From Lachnospiraceae bacterium (GTDB lineage: Bacteria; Bacillota; Clostridia; Lachnospirales; Lachnospiraceae), in the NCBI GenBank assembly GCA_024693135.1, contig JAILLN010000033.1, positions 1 through 64,000 on the forward strand: a DNA stretch of 64,000 nt. The letters are read 5' to 3'. Positions 42,951 through 51,715 of this stretch are shown piece by piece. How positions within the stretch are numbered: the first letter of the stretch is position 1; every line of letters begins with the position of its first letter. Position numbers and translations under genes: made by a program. Under the pieces are notes generated by a model. It was given only the letters and a program-made list of their open reading frames with translations. It was not told the origin of the DNA and made no database searches.

Positions 42951-44235
42951 TTTCCTCTTTCAGAAGCTTTTCCGCACTGACGATCTTTACGCAGAGGGAA
43001 AAGAGCTTCGCAGCAGTCTTCAGATCCTCCAGCGGGGGATATGTGGGCGCGATCCGGATATTCTTGTCTTCCGGATCAAGCCCGTAGGGATGGGTCGCGC
43101 CGGCACCGGTCATGACCACGCCGCCCTTCTTTACCTTATCCACTACCGCTTTGGCACAGCCCGGCAGGGTATCAAAGCTGATGAAATATCCTCCCTTGGG
43201 CTTCGTCCATTCTCCGATCCCCAGTCCTCCCAGCTCTTCCTCCAGGATGCTCTCGATCACCTCAAATTTCGGACGGATGATGTTTGCATGCTTCCGCATA
43301 TGCTTCCGCATTCCCTCGAAATTCTTGAAGAACCGCACATGGCGCAGCTGATTCACCTTATCATGGCCGATGGTCTGCACCTTCAGCTGATTCTTGATGT
43401 CCTGAAGATTATTGAGGGATGTGGCCATGGCCGCCAGCCCGCTCCCCGGGAACGTGATCTTCGAGGTAGAAGAAAACTTATATACCAGGTCCGGATTCCC
43501 GCAGGACCTGCATTCCCGGAGGATCTCGATCAAATAGTCCTGATCATCATCGTAAAGGTGGTGGATCCCATAGGCATTGTCCCAGAAGATCCTGAAATCC
43601 TTTGCCGCAGGCTTCAGCCTGGCAAAGCGGTGGACGGTCTCATCCGAATACGAATAGCCCTGGGGATTGGAATACTTCGGCACGCACCAGATTCCCTTGA
43701 TCGCCTCATCCTCCGCTACGAGCCCCTCTACCATGTCCATGTCCGGCCCGTGCTCCGTCATGGGCACGGAAATCATTTGGATCCCGAAATATTCCGTGAT
43801 GGCAAAATGCCTGTCATATCCCGGCACCGGGCAGAGGAACTTCACTTTTTTCAGCCGGCACCAGGGCGTGCTGCCCATGATCCCGTGGGTAAAAGCCCTC
43901 GCCACCGTGTCATACATCACGTTTAAGGATGAATTGCCATATATGATGATATTATCCGGGTCATTCTCCATCATGGCCCCGATCAGCCTCTTCGCCTCCG
44001 GGATACCTGTCAGAACGCCGTAATTACGCACATCCGTCCCATCCTCCGCGCTCAGGTCCGCTTCGGAATACAACGCATCCATCATTCCCATGGAAAGATC
44101 CAGCTGCTCCCTGCAGGGCTTGCCCCTGCTCATGTCCAGCTGAAGCTCCATCTCCTGGAAATGCCTGTATTCCTCCCGAAGCTGGCGAAGCAGCACTTCC
44201 AGCTCTTCCCTGCTCATTTCCGCATATGGTTTCAT
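42940..44235 (-). CDS. Aspartate aminotransferase, subgroup Ic type
   Basis: A 431-residue PLP enzyme. Motifs are MSRGKPCREQLDLSMGMMD, NYGVLTGIPEAKRL, IIIYGNSSLNVMYD, IWCVPKYSNPQGYSYSDETV, WDNAYGIHHLYDD and the lysine loop SSTSKITFPGSG that binds PLP. The sequence belongs to the divergent Asp_aminotransf family rather than classical AspC. It exchanges aspartate and 2-oxoglutarate with oxaloacetate and glutamate, which would feed the malate branch encoded at 33.8-38.5 kb. Confidence 0.88.
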   Translation of the reverse strand: MKPYAEMSREELEVLLRQLREEYRHFQEMELQLDMSRGKPCREQLDLSMGMMDALYSEADLSAEDGTDVRNYGVLTGIPEAKRLIGAMMENDPDNIIIYGNSSLNVMYDTVARAFTHGIMGSTPWCRLKKVKFLCPVPGYDRHFAITEYFGIQMISVPMTEHGPDMDMVEGLVAEDEAIKGIWCVPKYSNPQGYSYSDETVHRFARLKPAAKDFRIFWDNAYGIHHLYDDDQDYLIEILRECRSCGNPDLVYKFSSTSKITFPGSGLAAMATSLNNLQDIKNQLKVQTIGHDKVNQLRHVRFFKNFEGMRKHMRKHANIIRPKFEVIESILEEELGGLGIGEWTKPKGGYFISFDTLPGCAKAVVDKVKKGGVVMTGAGATHPYGLDPEDKNIRIAPTYPPLEDLKTAAKLFSLCVKIVSAEKLLKEENDD

Positions 44236-44446
44236 ATAATAAGCCCTCCCTCTCGATCATTTCATGCTATCTGTTCTTTACGATACCAAAAAAAAACGTG
44301 GGATACAACGAAAACTTGTATCCACTCCTCAGCCGCGGTTGACCGCCCATACCGCCGATGGTATCATATTGCTGTGATATGCCGTCTTTCAAAGCCTCCA
44401 AGGATATCCAAAGAGGCTTGATCTACCGATGGATTGGAGAGGTTCC

Positions 44447-46066
44447 ATGAAGAAAACCATGACAGAGCGGGAGTTCGTCAGCCGCTTCAAAAAAGCGGTC
44501 AAGAACGGACACATCTATGTATTTTACCAGATGCAGATCAACCATTCCACGGGGAGGATGATCGGGGCGGAGGCCCTGATGCGCTGGACTGATCCCAGCT
44601 TCGGCATCCAGCTCCCTTCCGATTTCATCCCCGCCCTGGAAAAACATGGGCTGATCTTTGATGCTGACCTGTACGTATTTGAATGCGTCTGCCGGTTCCA
44701 GAAAAAATGCATCGACGGATCCCTTACTCCCGTGCCGATTTCTGTCAATATGTCCCGGTATGACATTGCCAATACAAACTACGCCGAATCCATCGAAGCG
44801 ATCCGAAGCAAGTACGATGTCCCGGTCCAGTACCTCCGGATCGAGATCACGGAAAGCTCTGCCATCGGCGGGACAGAGCTGATCAGCGCAGTGCTGGAGC
44901 AGCTTCACTCCTACGGCTATATCGTCGAGATGGATGATTTCGGCAACGGCTATTCCTCCCTGAATATCCTGAAGGATCTGGACGTGGACATCATCAAGCT
45001 GGACATGCGGTTCCTGCGGGGAGACCTGGGAGGACGCGGCGCTACCATCATCAGCTCCCTGGTACAGATGACCAAATGGTTAAATACGCCTGTTATTGCC
45101 GAAGGGGTAGAAACCATGGAGCAGGCGGATTACATGAAAAGTATCGGTTGTGATTATATACAGGGCTATCTTTATTCCATGCCCATTCCGGAGGAAGAAT
45201 TCCTTAAACAGCTGGAGCAAAGGGAACATGAGCCCCTGGCTCCTGCCATGAACCTGATCCGGACCATGGACGCCGGGCGCTTCTGGAATCCCGACTCCCT
45301 GGAGACCCTGATCTTCAGCAATTTCGTAGGCGCCGCCGCCATCTTCACCTACGAGGGCGGCAGGGCGGAGATCCTCCGGATCAATGAAAAATATATCCGG
45401 GAGCTGGGCATGAACCTGACCGAAAAGGAGATCGTCCGCTCCGATCCCTGGGAATGCATGGATGCAGAAAACCGCGGGATTTATGAAGAAACGATCAAAA
45501 AGGCCATCGCATCCAGAGATGAAGAAAGCTGCGAGACCTGGCGCAGCTTCACCTCCAAATGCTGCGGGGAAGACAGAATCTGCATCCGGACCAATCTGCG
45601 CATCATCGGCAAAGCCGGAGAACAGCATCTGATCTATGCCATGGTCCAGAACATCACCGCCGAGAAGAACAGCTTCCTGGCGCTTGAGAGCAATGAAAGA
45701 AGATTTGAGCATGCCTTCGAGCAGGCCAATGTCTATGCCTGGGAATATACCGTCGCTACGAAGGAAATGCGTCCCTGCTTCCGCTGCATGCGTGACCTGG
45801 GGCTCCCTCCTTTGGTGAAGAATTATCCCGAGCCGGCCATCGAAGCGGGGATCTTCCCTCCGGATTATGCGGACATGTACCGGGACTGGCACAGGCAGAT
45901 CGAAGCCGGGGTCAGCCAACTGGAGGCCATCATCCCGCTGACCGTGGGCAGGGTTCCCTTCCATGTGCGCTATACCACAGAATTCGACATGAACGGGCAT
46001 CCCCTGAAGGCATACGGCTCCGCCACTCTGGTGATAAACAGCAAAGAAGGCAATGCATCCTTGTAA
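44447..46066 (+). CDS. EAL-domain protein with C-terminal PAS-like region
   Basis: 539 residues from the ATG at 44447 (GGAGAGG about 6 nt upstream). The EAL domain is N-terminal (about 10-245) and keeps the catalytic set: GAEALMRW, VNMSRYD, RIEITESS, MDDFGNGYSS, IIKLDMRF, VIAEGVET and QGYLYSMP. It should therefore hydrolyse cyclic di-GMP. The C-terminal 290 residues look like two PAS-type sensor modules (RINEKYIRELGMNLTEKEIV, MVQNITAEKN). EAL-first, PAS-last order is the reverse of the usual layout. No GGDEF domain is present. Confidence 0.9.
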   Translation: MKKTMTEREFVSRFKKAVKNGHIYVFYQMQINHSTGRMIGAEALMRWTDPSFGIQLPSDFIPALEKHGLIFDADLYVFECVCRFQKKCIDGSLTPVPISVNMSRYDIANTNYAESIEAIRSKYDVPVQYLRIEITESSAIGGTELISAVLEQLHSYGYIVEMDDFGNGYSSLNILKDLDVDIIKLDMRFLRGDLGGRGATIISSLVQMTKWLNTPVIAEGVETMEQADYMKSIGCDYIQGYLYSMPIPEEEFLKQLEQREHEPLAPAMNLIRTMDAGRFWNPDSLETLIFSNFVGAAAIFTYEGGRAEILRINEKYIRELGMNLTEKEIVRSDPWECMDAENRGIYEETIKKAIASRDEESCETWRSFTSKCCGEDRICIRTNLRIIGKAGEQHLIYAMVQNITAEKNSFLALESNERRFEHAFEQANVYAWEYTVATKEMRPCFRCMRDLGLPPLVKNYPEPAIEAGIFPPDYADMYRDWHRQIEAGVSQLEAIIPLTVGRVPFHVRYTTEFDMNGHPLKAYGSATLVINSKEGNASL

Positions 46067-46156
46067 ATCCTTCGCGCTTATGTTATTTTAGTTCTGCGAT
46101 GTATCCCATTTCAGGCGCCAAGGCGTACTTCAGGAATATCAGCAGGAGGTATCCAT

Positions 46157-46726
46157 ATGAATCAGAAAACAAAAACCATCACCGGCATGGGGCTTCTGAC
46201 TGCCCTTGTCATCATTCTGCAGGCTCTTGCCATCAGTATCCGCTTCGGCATGTTCAACATCACTCTCGTGCTGGTGCCGATCATTGTCGGAGCCGCCCTT
46301 TATGGCATGCTTGCCGGAGCCTGGCTCGGGCTGGTCTTCGGCATCATCGTTCTCTTCACTGATGCAGGGGTGTTTCTGGCCGTCAATATCCCCGGCACCA
46401 TCATCACCTGTATCCTGAAGGGCATTCTTGCCGGCCTTTGTGCCGGAGCCATATACCATTTTCTCCAGTCTAAGAACCGGGTGGTCGCTGTGGTAGCCGC
46501 AGGCATCGCAGCCCCCATAGTCAATACAGGCATCTTCCTGCTGGGCTGCCGGATCTTTTTCTATGACACCATCAAGGAATGGGCCGCCGGACTCGGCTTC
46601 GAAAGCGCAGGCGCCTATCTGATCTTTGGCATGGTGGGGATCAATTTCATCGTGGAACTGGCCATCAACCTGGTTCTCAGCGCCGCCACCGTCCAGATCA
46701 TCAATACTATCCTGAAAAAAAGATAA
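46157..46726 (+). CDS. ECF transporter S component, probably for pantothenate
   Basis: A 189-residue protein with five or six membrane segments: an N-terminal GMGLLTALVIILQALA and the typical VGAALYGMLAGAWLGLVFG and PGTIITCILKGILAGLCAGA segments. Energy-coupling S components capture one vitamin each and plug into a shared EcfAAT module. The next gene on the strand is coaX (pantothenate kinase), so pantothenate is the likely ligand, by context only. The two genes are separated by 510 bp that contain a large half-site array. Confidence 0.8.
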   Translation: MNQKTKTITGMGLLTALVIILQALAISIRFGMFNITLVLVPIIVGAALYGMLAGAWLGLVFGIIVLFTDAGVFLAVNIPGTIITCILKGILAGLCAGAIYHFLQSKNRVVAVVAAGIAAPIVNTGIFLLGCRIFFYDTIKEWAAGLGFESAGAYLIFGMVGINFIVELAINLVLSAATVQIINTILKKR

Positions 46727-46774
46727 ACTGATTTGATGGCATAGATATTAATGTATCAATCAATTTTTGAGGTT

Positions 46775-46888
46775 TGTTTACATAATTTATATTATGTCAA
46801 TGTATATTATTGGGAGTTTGTTGACATAAAAAATATTATGTTAATCTTTTCTCCGAGATTGATTTACATAAATTATATTATGTAAACA
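46775..46888. repeat. Array 3a: three complete dif-like dyads
   Basis: Site A has left arm TTTACATAA (46777-46785), a 6-bp centre TTTATA and right arm TTATGTCAA (46792-46800). Site B has left arm TTGACATAA (46821-46829), centre AAAATA and right arm TTATGTTAA (46836-46844). Site C has left arm TTTACATAA (46863-46871), centre ATTATA and right arm TTATGTAAA (46878-46886). Each has the 11-6-11 layout of a Xer recombination site, and the inner bases (CATAA, NNNATA, TTATG) match the E. coli dif core. The sites repeat every 42-44 bp. A decayed fourth site may lie at 46733-46762. Confidence 0.8.
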
Positions 46889-46929
46889 ACCAAGCCGGAT
46901 CATAGATGATCAGGAAAGGTCAATTATTA

Positions 46930-47042
46930 TTTACATAACACAGTATCCGATTTACATAACTGCTTTTTTGGTTTACATAATCCGTTTATGTGTTTACATA
47001 ACTGCATTTGAGTCGACATAACAAGGCTATCGTTTTACATAA
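46930..47042 (+). repeat. Array 3b: six half-sites at 21-bp spacing
   Basis: TTTACATAA at 46930, 46951, 46972, 46993 and 47034, and TCGACATAA at 47013. Steps are 21, 21, 21, 20 and 21 bp. The 11-12-bp sequences between them are all different. All units point the same way. Confidence 0.85.
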
Positions 47043-47116
47043 GATTCTACTATATGTGGTGCAGGTTTTCATAATGCCCTCCACATCTTGTTTGTTGCAA
47101 AAAGCTGGGCAGCAGG

Positions 47117-47204
47117 AATAATGACCCTGCTTGTGCTCTCCGACTTCGCGGAACGGCAAAAATAATGACCCTGCCTGTGCTCTCCGGCTCCGCGGAGTGA
47201 CAGG
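47117..47204. repeat. 44-bp tandem repeat before coaX
   Basis: Two copies, 47117-47160 and 47161-47204, both begin AATAATGACCCTGC, continue TGTGCTCTCCG and contain CGCGGA. They lie between array 3b and the coaX ribosome site. Confidence 0.7.
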
Positions 47205-47236
47205 AAAATGAATGAAGAAAGGATAAGGTAAAAGAA

Positions 47237-48004
47237 ATGATTCTCGCAATCGATATGGGAAACACCAACATCGTCGTAGGCTGCCTGAAGGATGATACCG
47301 GCACCCTCTTTACGGAGAGGATCTCCACCGACTTGGGAAAGACAGAGCTGGAATATGCCGTGCTTTTGAAGACGATCCTGGACATCTATAAGATTTCCGG
47401 CGAGGATATCCGCGGTTCCATCATTTCCTCCGTGGTTCCTCCCCTCACCCAGATCCTCCGGTCGGCCCTCCTGAAACTCCTGAAGAAGGAGCCCTTGATC
47501 GTGGGAGCCGGCCTGAAGACCGGACTCAATATCCTGCTGGATGATCCGGCCACCATGGGTGCAGACCTGGTGGTGGATTCCGTAGCCACCATCCGGCATT
47601 ACGGGGTTCCGAATATCGTGATCGACATGGGCACAGCCACCACCATGGCCGCCATAGACAGCACAGGAGCCTATCTGGGCGGCATCATCTTCCCCGGCGT
47701 GATGGTTTCCCTCGAATCCCTCTCCGCTGAGGCCTCTCTCCTTCCCCGGATCGCACTGGACAAGCCGAAGAAGGTCATCGGAAGCAATACCATCGATGCC
47801 ATGAAGAGCGGCATCCTCTACGGAGAAGCCTCCCGGATCGACGGCATGATCGACCGCTTTGAGGAGGAGCTGGGCTGCAAGACCACCGTCATTGCCACCG
47901 GAGGGCTTGCAGGCACCATCATTCCTCATTGCAGGCACGAGATCTCCCTTGAGCCGGATCTGATGCTGAAGGGCCTGAAGATCATCTACGACAAGAATGC
48001 GTAA
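47237..48004 (+). CDS. coaX: Type III pantothenate kinase
   Basis: 255 residues, ASKHA fold. The phosphate-binding motif AIDMGNTNIVVG lies at the N-terminus, with VVDSVATIRHYG, VIDMGTATTMAAID and the GGIIFPGV loop further on. It phosphorylates pantothenate, the first step to coenzyme A; type III enzymes are not inhibited by CoA. AAGGATAAGG precedes the ATG. The likely pantothenate transporter is encoded upstream, separated by the dif-like array. Confidence 0.95.
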   Translation: MILAIDMGNTNIVVGCLKDDTGTLFTERISTDLGKTELEYAVLLKTILDIYKISGEDIRGSIISSVVPPLTQILRSALLKLLKKEPLIVGAGLKTGLNILLDDPATMGADLVVDSVATIRHYGVPNIVIDMGTATTMAAIDSTGAYLGGIIFPGVMVSLESLSAEASLLPRIALDKPKKVIGSNTIDAMKSGILYGEASRIDGMIDRFEEELGCKTTVIATGGLAGTIIPHCRHEISLEPDLMLKGLKIIYDKNA

Positions 48005-48051
48005 GCCCTCCGGCTGATCCTGTACAGCTTTCCATAGAACCAGCCATGAAA

Positions 48052-48112
48052 AATGCCCCGGACGGCGGATTGTTTTCATAACGAAATGAAAACATCCCGC
48101 CTCCGGGGCATT
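48052..48112. terminator. Long bidirectional terminator between coaX and cysK
   Basis: A near-perfect stem of about 26 bp (AATGCCCCGGA outer arm, TTGTTTTCAT / AATGAAAACA inner arm). No clear T-run, but its position between convergent genes supports the call. Confidence 0.65.
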
Positions 48113-48137
48113 GTATCGTAAGACGCTTCCGGATCAA

Positions 48138-49076
48138 TTATTCTTTTGAAAAAAGGGCTGTGGACAGATACCGGTCTCCGGAGTCCGGCAGGAGCACCAC
48201 GATATTCTTGCCCTTGTACTCGGGCCTCTTAGCCACTATGGAAGCGGCCTTCAGGGCGGCCCCCGATGAGATGCCCACCAGGATCCCCTCTGTCACGGCA
48301 AATCTCCTGCCCTCCTCAAAGGCATCCTCATTCTCCACCGTAATGATCTCATCATATACGCTGGTATTGAGGACGGAAGGCACGAACCCCGCTCCGATCC
48401 CCTGGATCTTATGGGGGCCGGCTGTTCCCTTGCTCAACACCGGGCTGGATGCAGGCTCCACTGCGATCACCTTTACGTCCGGCTTCTTTTCCTTCAGGTA
48501 CTCCCCTACCCCGGTGAGGGTTCCGCCGGTGCCTACTCCTGCGATGAATACATCCACTTCTCCTCCGGTCTGCTCCCAGATCTCCGGGCCGGTGGTCTTC
48601 TTATGCATAGCCGGATTTGCCTGGTTGTCAAACTGTCCCAGGATCACGGAACCTTCGATCTCCTTATTGAGCTCCTCAGCCCTGGCGATCGCTCCCTTCA
48701 TCCCCTTTGCGCCCTCTGTCAGCACCAGCTTCGCCCCATAGGCCGCCAGGAGGTTTCTCCGCTCCACGCTCATGGTATCCGGCAGGGTCAGGATGGCCTG
48801 ATATCCCTTCGCCGCCGCTACTGCCGCGATGCCGATCCCGGTATTTCCGGAGGTGGGCTCTATGATGGTTGCACCCGGTTTCAGGAGTCCCTTTTCCTCC
48901 GCATCCTCAATCATAGCAAGAGCTATTCTATCTTTTACGCTCCCTGAAAGATTCAGATATTCCAGCTTTGCCAGTATCGCCGCATCGGTAACACCCGCTT
49001 TCTCCGTATATTTGCTCAATTTAAGGATCGGCGTTCCCCCGATCAGCTCCAATGCGCTCTTCTTAATGTCACTCAT
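48138..49076 (-). CDS. cysK: Cysteine synthase (O-acetylserine sulfhydrylase)
   Basis: 312 residues from the ATG at 49074-49076 (GGAG upstream); the frame is open further but spans the promoter. The PLP lysine is Lys48 in LSGSVKDRI. Further motifs are [25 protein letters not shown] and [10 protein letters not shown]. It makes cysteine from O-acetylserine and sulfide. No cysE is adjacent. Confidence 0.95.
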   Translation of the reverse strand: MSDIKKSALELIGGTPILKLSKYTEKAGVTDAAILAKLEYLNLSGSVKDRIALAMIEDAEEKGLLKPGATIIEPTSGNTGIGIAAVAAAKGYQAILTLPDTMSVERRNLLAAYGAKLVLTEGAKGMKGAIARAEELNKEIEGSVILGQFDNQANPAMHKKTTGPEIWEQTGGEVDVFIAGVGTGGTLTGVGEYLKEKKPDVKVIAVEPASSPVLSKGTAGPHKIQGIGAGFVPSVLNTSVYDEIITVENEDAFEEGRRFAVTEGILVGISSGAALKAASIVAKRPEYKGKNIVVLLPDSGDRYLSTALFSKE

Positions 49077-49127
49077 GTTATTTCTCCTCCTTTGCCATTT
49101 CCCTATTGGTTTACTGGGTATATGTGT

Positions 49128-49156
49128 ATCATAAAACCCCGCCTGAACCATGTCAA
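49128..49156 (-). promoter_or_regulatory. Sigma-A promoter of cysK
   Basis: On the minus strand, consensus TTGACA (49151-49156), a 17-bp spacer and TATGAT (49128-49133). It starts 13 bp after the end of the tandem-receiver gene. Confidence 0.75.
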
Positions 49157-49169
49157 GCACAAGCGGGGA

Positions 49170-49898
49170 TCAGATCACCTCTTTTATCTTAGCAAGCAGG
49201 TCTTCTTTTTTGACCGGCTTTACCAAAAATCCGCTGGGATGCAGGGACAGGCAGCTCATGACCATCTCCCGGTCGGAATTGCCGGTCAGAAATACCACAG
49301 GTGTGCCCTTCAGCCTCGGTATGGCCCGGATGGCCTGCAGGGTCTGTGCGCCATTCATCTCCGGCATATAGCAGTCCAGCAGGATCAGGTCCGGCTTCTG
49401 CTTTTCCAGGAATTTCAATGCCAGCATCCCTGATTTCACGCAGTTGACCCGGTATGTCTCGTCCAGATAAGAGCGCACCAGCTTCAGGGATACCGGATCG
49501 TCATCCACGATCAGCACATGGTGGATCGTGGCCGATGTGGCGCAGAGACGCTCCACCGAAAGCCGGATATCCATCATGGAGGCGTCGCTCCGCAGCACGG
49601 CATCCAGCCCAGGGTGCACATTCTGGCGGAAGACCATCTCATCCTCATCATCCGCAATGAGGAGAAGCGGCACGTCCATGATATCCTCCTGCTCCCGAAA
49701 ATCCATCATCCCAAAGAGCTTTGTTCTCGTCAGGGTCTCTACGATCACGATGATGCAGTCCGGGATCCCCCCCGTCACCTCGCTGTAAATGCTGCTGTTT
49801 AAGAGAGGCAGGGTCTGTACGCGGTAGCTTCCCTGAAGGTATTCCTGGATATCCCGCATTTTCTGTTTATTGGACGAAATGATCAGTACTTTTTCCAT
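49170..49898 (-). CDS. Tandem-receiver response regulator without output domain
   Basis: 242 residues with two receiver folds. The second (about 125-242) is complete: VLIVDDDPVSLKL, phospho-acceptor in LILLDCYMPEMNG, FLTGNSD and FLVKPVKKED. The first (1-120) is degenerate: SSN replaces the acidic pair, and no aspartate stands at the acceptor position (IIVIVETLTRTK). There is no DNA-binding or enzymatic domain, so it probably relays phosphate or binds a partner. The partner kinase is not in view. Array 4 lies upstream. Confidence 0.85.
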   Translation of the reverse strand: MEKVLIISSNKQKMRDIQEYLQGSYRVQTLPLLNSSIYSEVTGGIPDCIIVIVETLTRTKLFGMMDFREQEDIMDVPLLLIADDEDEMVFRQNVHPGLDAVLRSDASMMDIRLSVERLCATSATIHHVLIVDDDPVSLKLVRSYLDETYRVNCVKSGMLALKFLEKQKPDLILLDCYMPEMNGAQTLQAIRAIPRLKGTPVVFLTGNSDREMVMSCLSLHPSGFLVKPVKKEDLLAKIKEVI

Positions 49899-49976
49899 TC
49901 TTTCAGCTCTTCCCTGTACTCATGCGAACACGGTACTCGTTCACTCCGTTACTTTCCATCAAAAAGATAACGATAT

Positions 49977-50025
49977 TTTACATGATGCATGTAGAAATGT
50001 AAAGGCAAAGAATGATTTATGTAAA
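49977..50025. repeat. TTTACATAA-like half-site cluster 4
   Basis: TTTACATGA (49977-49985), AAATGTAAA (49995-50003) and exact TTATGTAAA (50017-50025). The last two are 22 bp apart. The cluster is weaker than the other three. It sits between the end of the symporter gene and the start of the tandem-receiver gene. Confidence 0.45.
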
Positions 50026-50026
50026 C

Positions 50027-50057
50027 AAAAAAAGATCCGGCGCCGCAAGACGCCGGA
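50027..50057 (-). terminator. Terminator of the sodium:solute symporter gene
   Basis: On the minus strand, stem TCCGGCG / CGCCGGA followed by TCTTTTTTT. Confidence 0.8.
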
Positions 50058-50068
50058 CCGGGAGTCTC

Positions 50069-51616
50069 TTATTTCTCAGAATCCTCACTGGGCAGGGCAT
50101 ATTTCTGCTCCACCATATGCTTCTCCAGGAAGCAGTCAAACACAAAGCGGATCTCCCCCTCTTCCATCTTCGGCGTGATCCAGCTGACTAAGGGTACCAC
50201 CACCAGTCCTGCGATCATGGTGAAGGCTCCTGCATTGATGGGGCTCTGGATGAACTTGGTGGCCGGAATGAGGTTCAGCACGGTGATCAGGATGCCTACC
50301 GCAAAGCAGGCCCAGACTGAGATCCTGGTGACTCCCTTCCAGTACAGGCCGTACAGGAACGGCGCCAGGAAAGCACCTGCCAGGGCTCCCCAGGAAATGC
50401 CCATCAGCTGGGCGATAAATGTGGGCGGCTTCAGTGCCATGACCACAGACATCACTATGAAGAATACCAGCAGGATCCGCATCACCACGATCTGCTTCTT
50501 TTCGTCCATATCCTTGATCACATTGTCCTTCAGCATGTCGATGGTAATGGTGGAGCTGGAGGTCAGGACCAGGGATGCCAGGGTGGACATGGAAGCCGAA
50601 AGCACCAGCATGATCACGACACCGATCAGAAGATCCGGCAGGGTGGACAGCATGGCGGGAATAATGGCATCATAGGCCACCTTTCCGGCTTCGTTATATA
50701 TGGCCGGGGTATCATAGAGCCTGGCGAAGCCTCCCAGGAAATAACAGCCGCCTGCGATGATCACGGCAAAGATGGTAGAGATCACCGTGCCGGTCTGCAC
50801 GGCCTTTTCATCCCGGATGGCATAAAACTTCTGGACCATCTGAGGCAGGCCCCAGGTGCCGAGGGAGGTCAGTACCACGACCCCCAGCAGATTGACGGGA
50901 TCCGTGCCCAGGAAGGAAGCAAAAGCACCGGGCTGACCCATGGTGGCCGGCATGTCGGAAGGGATCTGGGACAGCTGCATGATGGCTCCGATAAGCCCCC
51001 CGTTTTGAGCCAGGATCGCCGAAATGACGGCCAGGATCCCAACGATCATGATGATGCCCTGGATGAAATCATTGATCGCCGTAGCCATATATCCGCCCAG
51101 GATCACATATACGCAGGTAAGGGCGGCCATGCCCACCACGCAGACGGCATAGGGAATGTTAAAGGCCATCCCGAAAAGCCGCGAAAGTCCGTTATATACA
51201 GAGGAGGTATACGGGATCAGGAATACAAAGCTGATCACCGCGGCAGTGAGGCGGAGCCCCTTGCTGTGATACCTCTTGCCGAAGAAATCCGGCATAGTCT
51301 TGGCATCCAGGAATTTCGTCATGATCCTGGTGCGCCGGCCCAGCACCACCCAGGCAAGCAGGGATCCGAGTACGGCATTACCGATCCCCACCCATGTGGT
51401 CGCCATGCCATACTTATAGCCAAACTGGCCTGCATAACCCACAAAGACCACGGCGGAGAAATAGGATGTGCCATAGGCAAAGGCGGTAAGCCAGGGGCCG
51501 ACCTTCCTGCCTCCCAGCACGAAATCATTCACGTTTGTAGAATGCCGCCGGGAATAAAACCCGACGGATATCATCACAGCAAAAAACAACACCAACAGCA
51601 AAATTTTGATCAGCAT
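50069..51616 (-). CDS. Sodium:solute symporter (SSS family, PutP-like)
   Basis: 515 residues with about 13 membrane segments. It starts ILLLVLFFAVMISVGFYSRR. Conserved parts are NDFVLGGRKVGPWLTAFAYG, TSYFSAVVFVGYAG and MSTLASLVLTSSSTITID (sodium site region). The closest class is proline or pantothenate symporters; the substrate is not certain. Its promoter is covered by two palindromic operators (51660-51713), so uptake is probably induced by its substrate or a related signal. Confidence 0.9.
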   Translation of the reverse strand: MLIKILLLVLFFAVMISVGFYSRRHSTNVNDFVLGGRKVGPWLTAFAYGTSYFSAVVFVGYAGQFGYKYGMATTWVGIGNAVLGSLLAWVVLGRRTRIMTKFLDAKTMPDFFGKRYHSKGLRLTAAVISFVFLIPYTSSVYNGLSRLFGMAFNIPYAVCVVGMAALTCVYVILGGYMATAINDFIQGIIMIVGILAVISAILAQNGGLIGAIMQLSQIPSDMPATMGQPGAFASFLGTDPVNLLGVVVLTSLGTWGLPQMVQKFYAIRDEKAVQTGTVISTIFAVIIAGGCYFLGGFARLYDTPAIYNEAGKVAYDAIIPAMLSTLPDLLIGVVIMLVLSASMSTLASLVLTSSSTITIDMLKDNVIKDMDEKKQIVVMRILLVFFIVMSVVMALKPPTFIAQLMGISWGALAGAFLAPFLYGLYWKGVTRISVWACFAVGILITVLNLIPATKFIQSPINAGAFTMIAGLVVVPLVSWITPKMEEGEIRFVFDCFLEKHMVEQKYALPSEDSEK

Positions 51617-51659
51617 ATCTCCCTCACATTCCGAAGCAGGATCACTGCTTCCTCTTATA

Positions 51660-51713
51660 CTTTAGTGCGTTGAAGCATGACGCTTTATAGCGTAAAACTT
51701 TAACGCGTTAAAG
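51660..51713. promoter_or_regulatory. Two palindromic operators downstream of the symporter promoter
   Basis: A perfect 16-bp palindrome CTTTAACGCGTTAAAG (51698-51713) and an imperfect copy CTTTAGTGCGTTGAAG (51660-51675), 38 bp apart. ACGCTTTATAGCGT (51680-51693), another dyad, lies between them. The central CG and TTTAA arms resemble LacI/GalR-family operators. The perfect copy lies 2 bp downstream of the -10 box, over the transcription start, as expected for repression. Confidence 0.65.
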
Positions 51714-51715
51714 CA

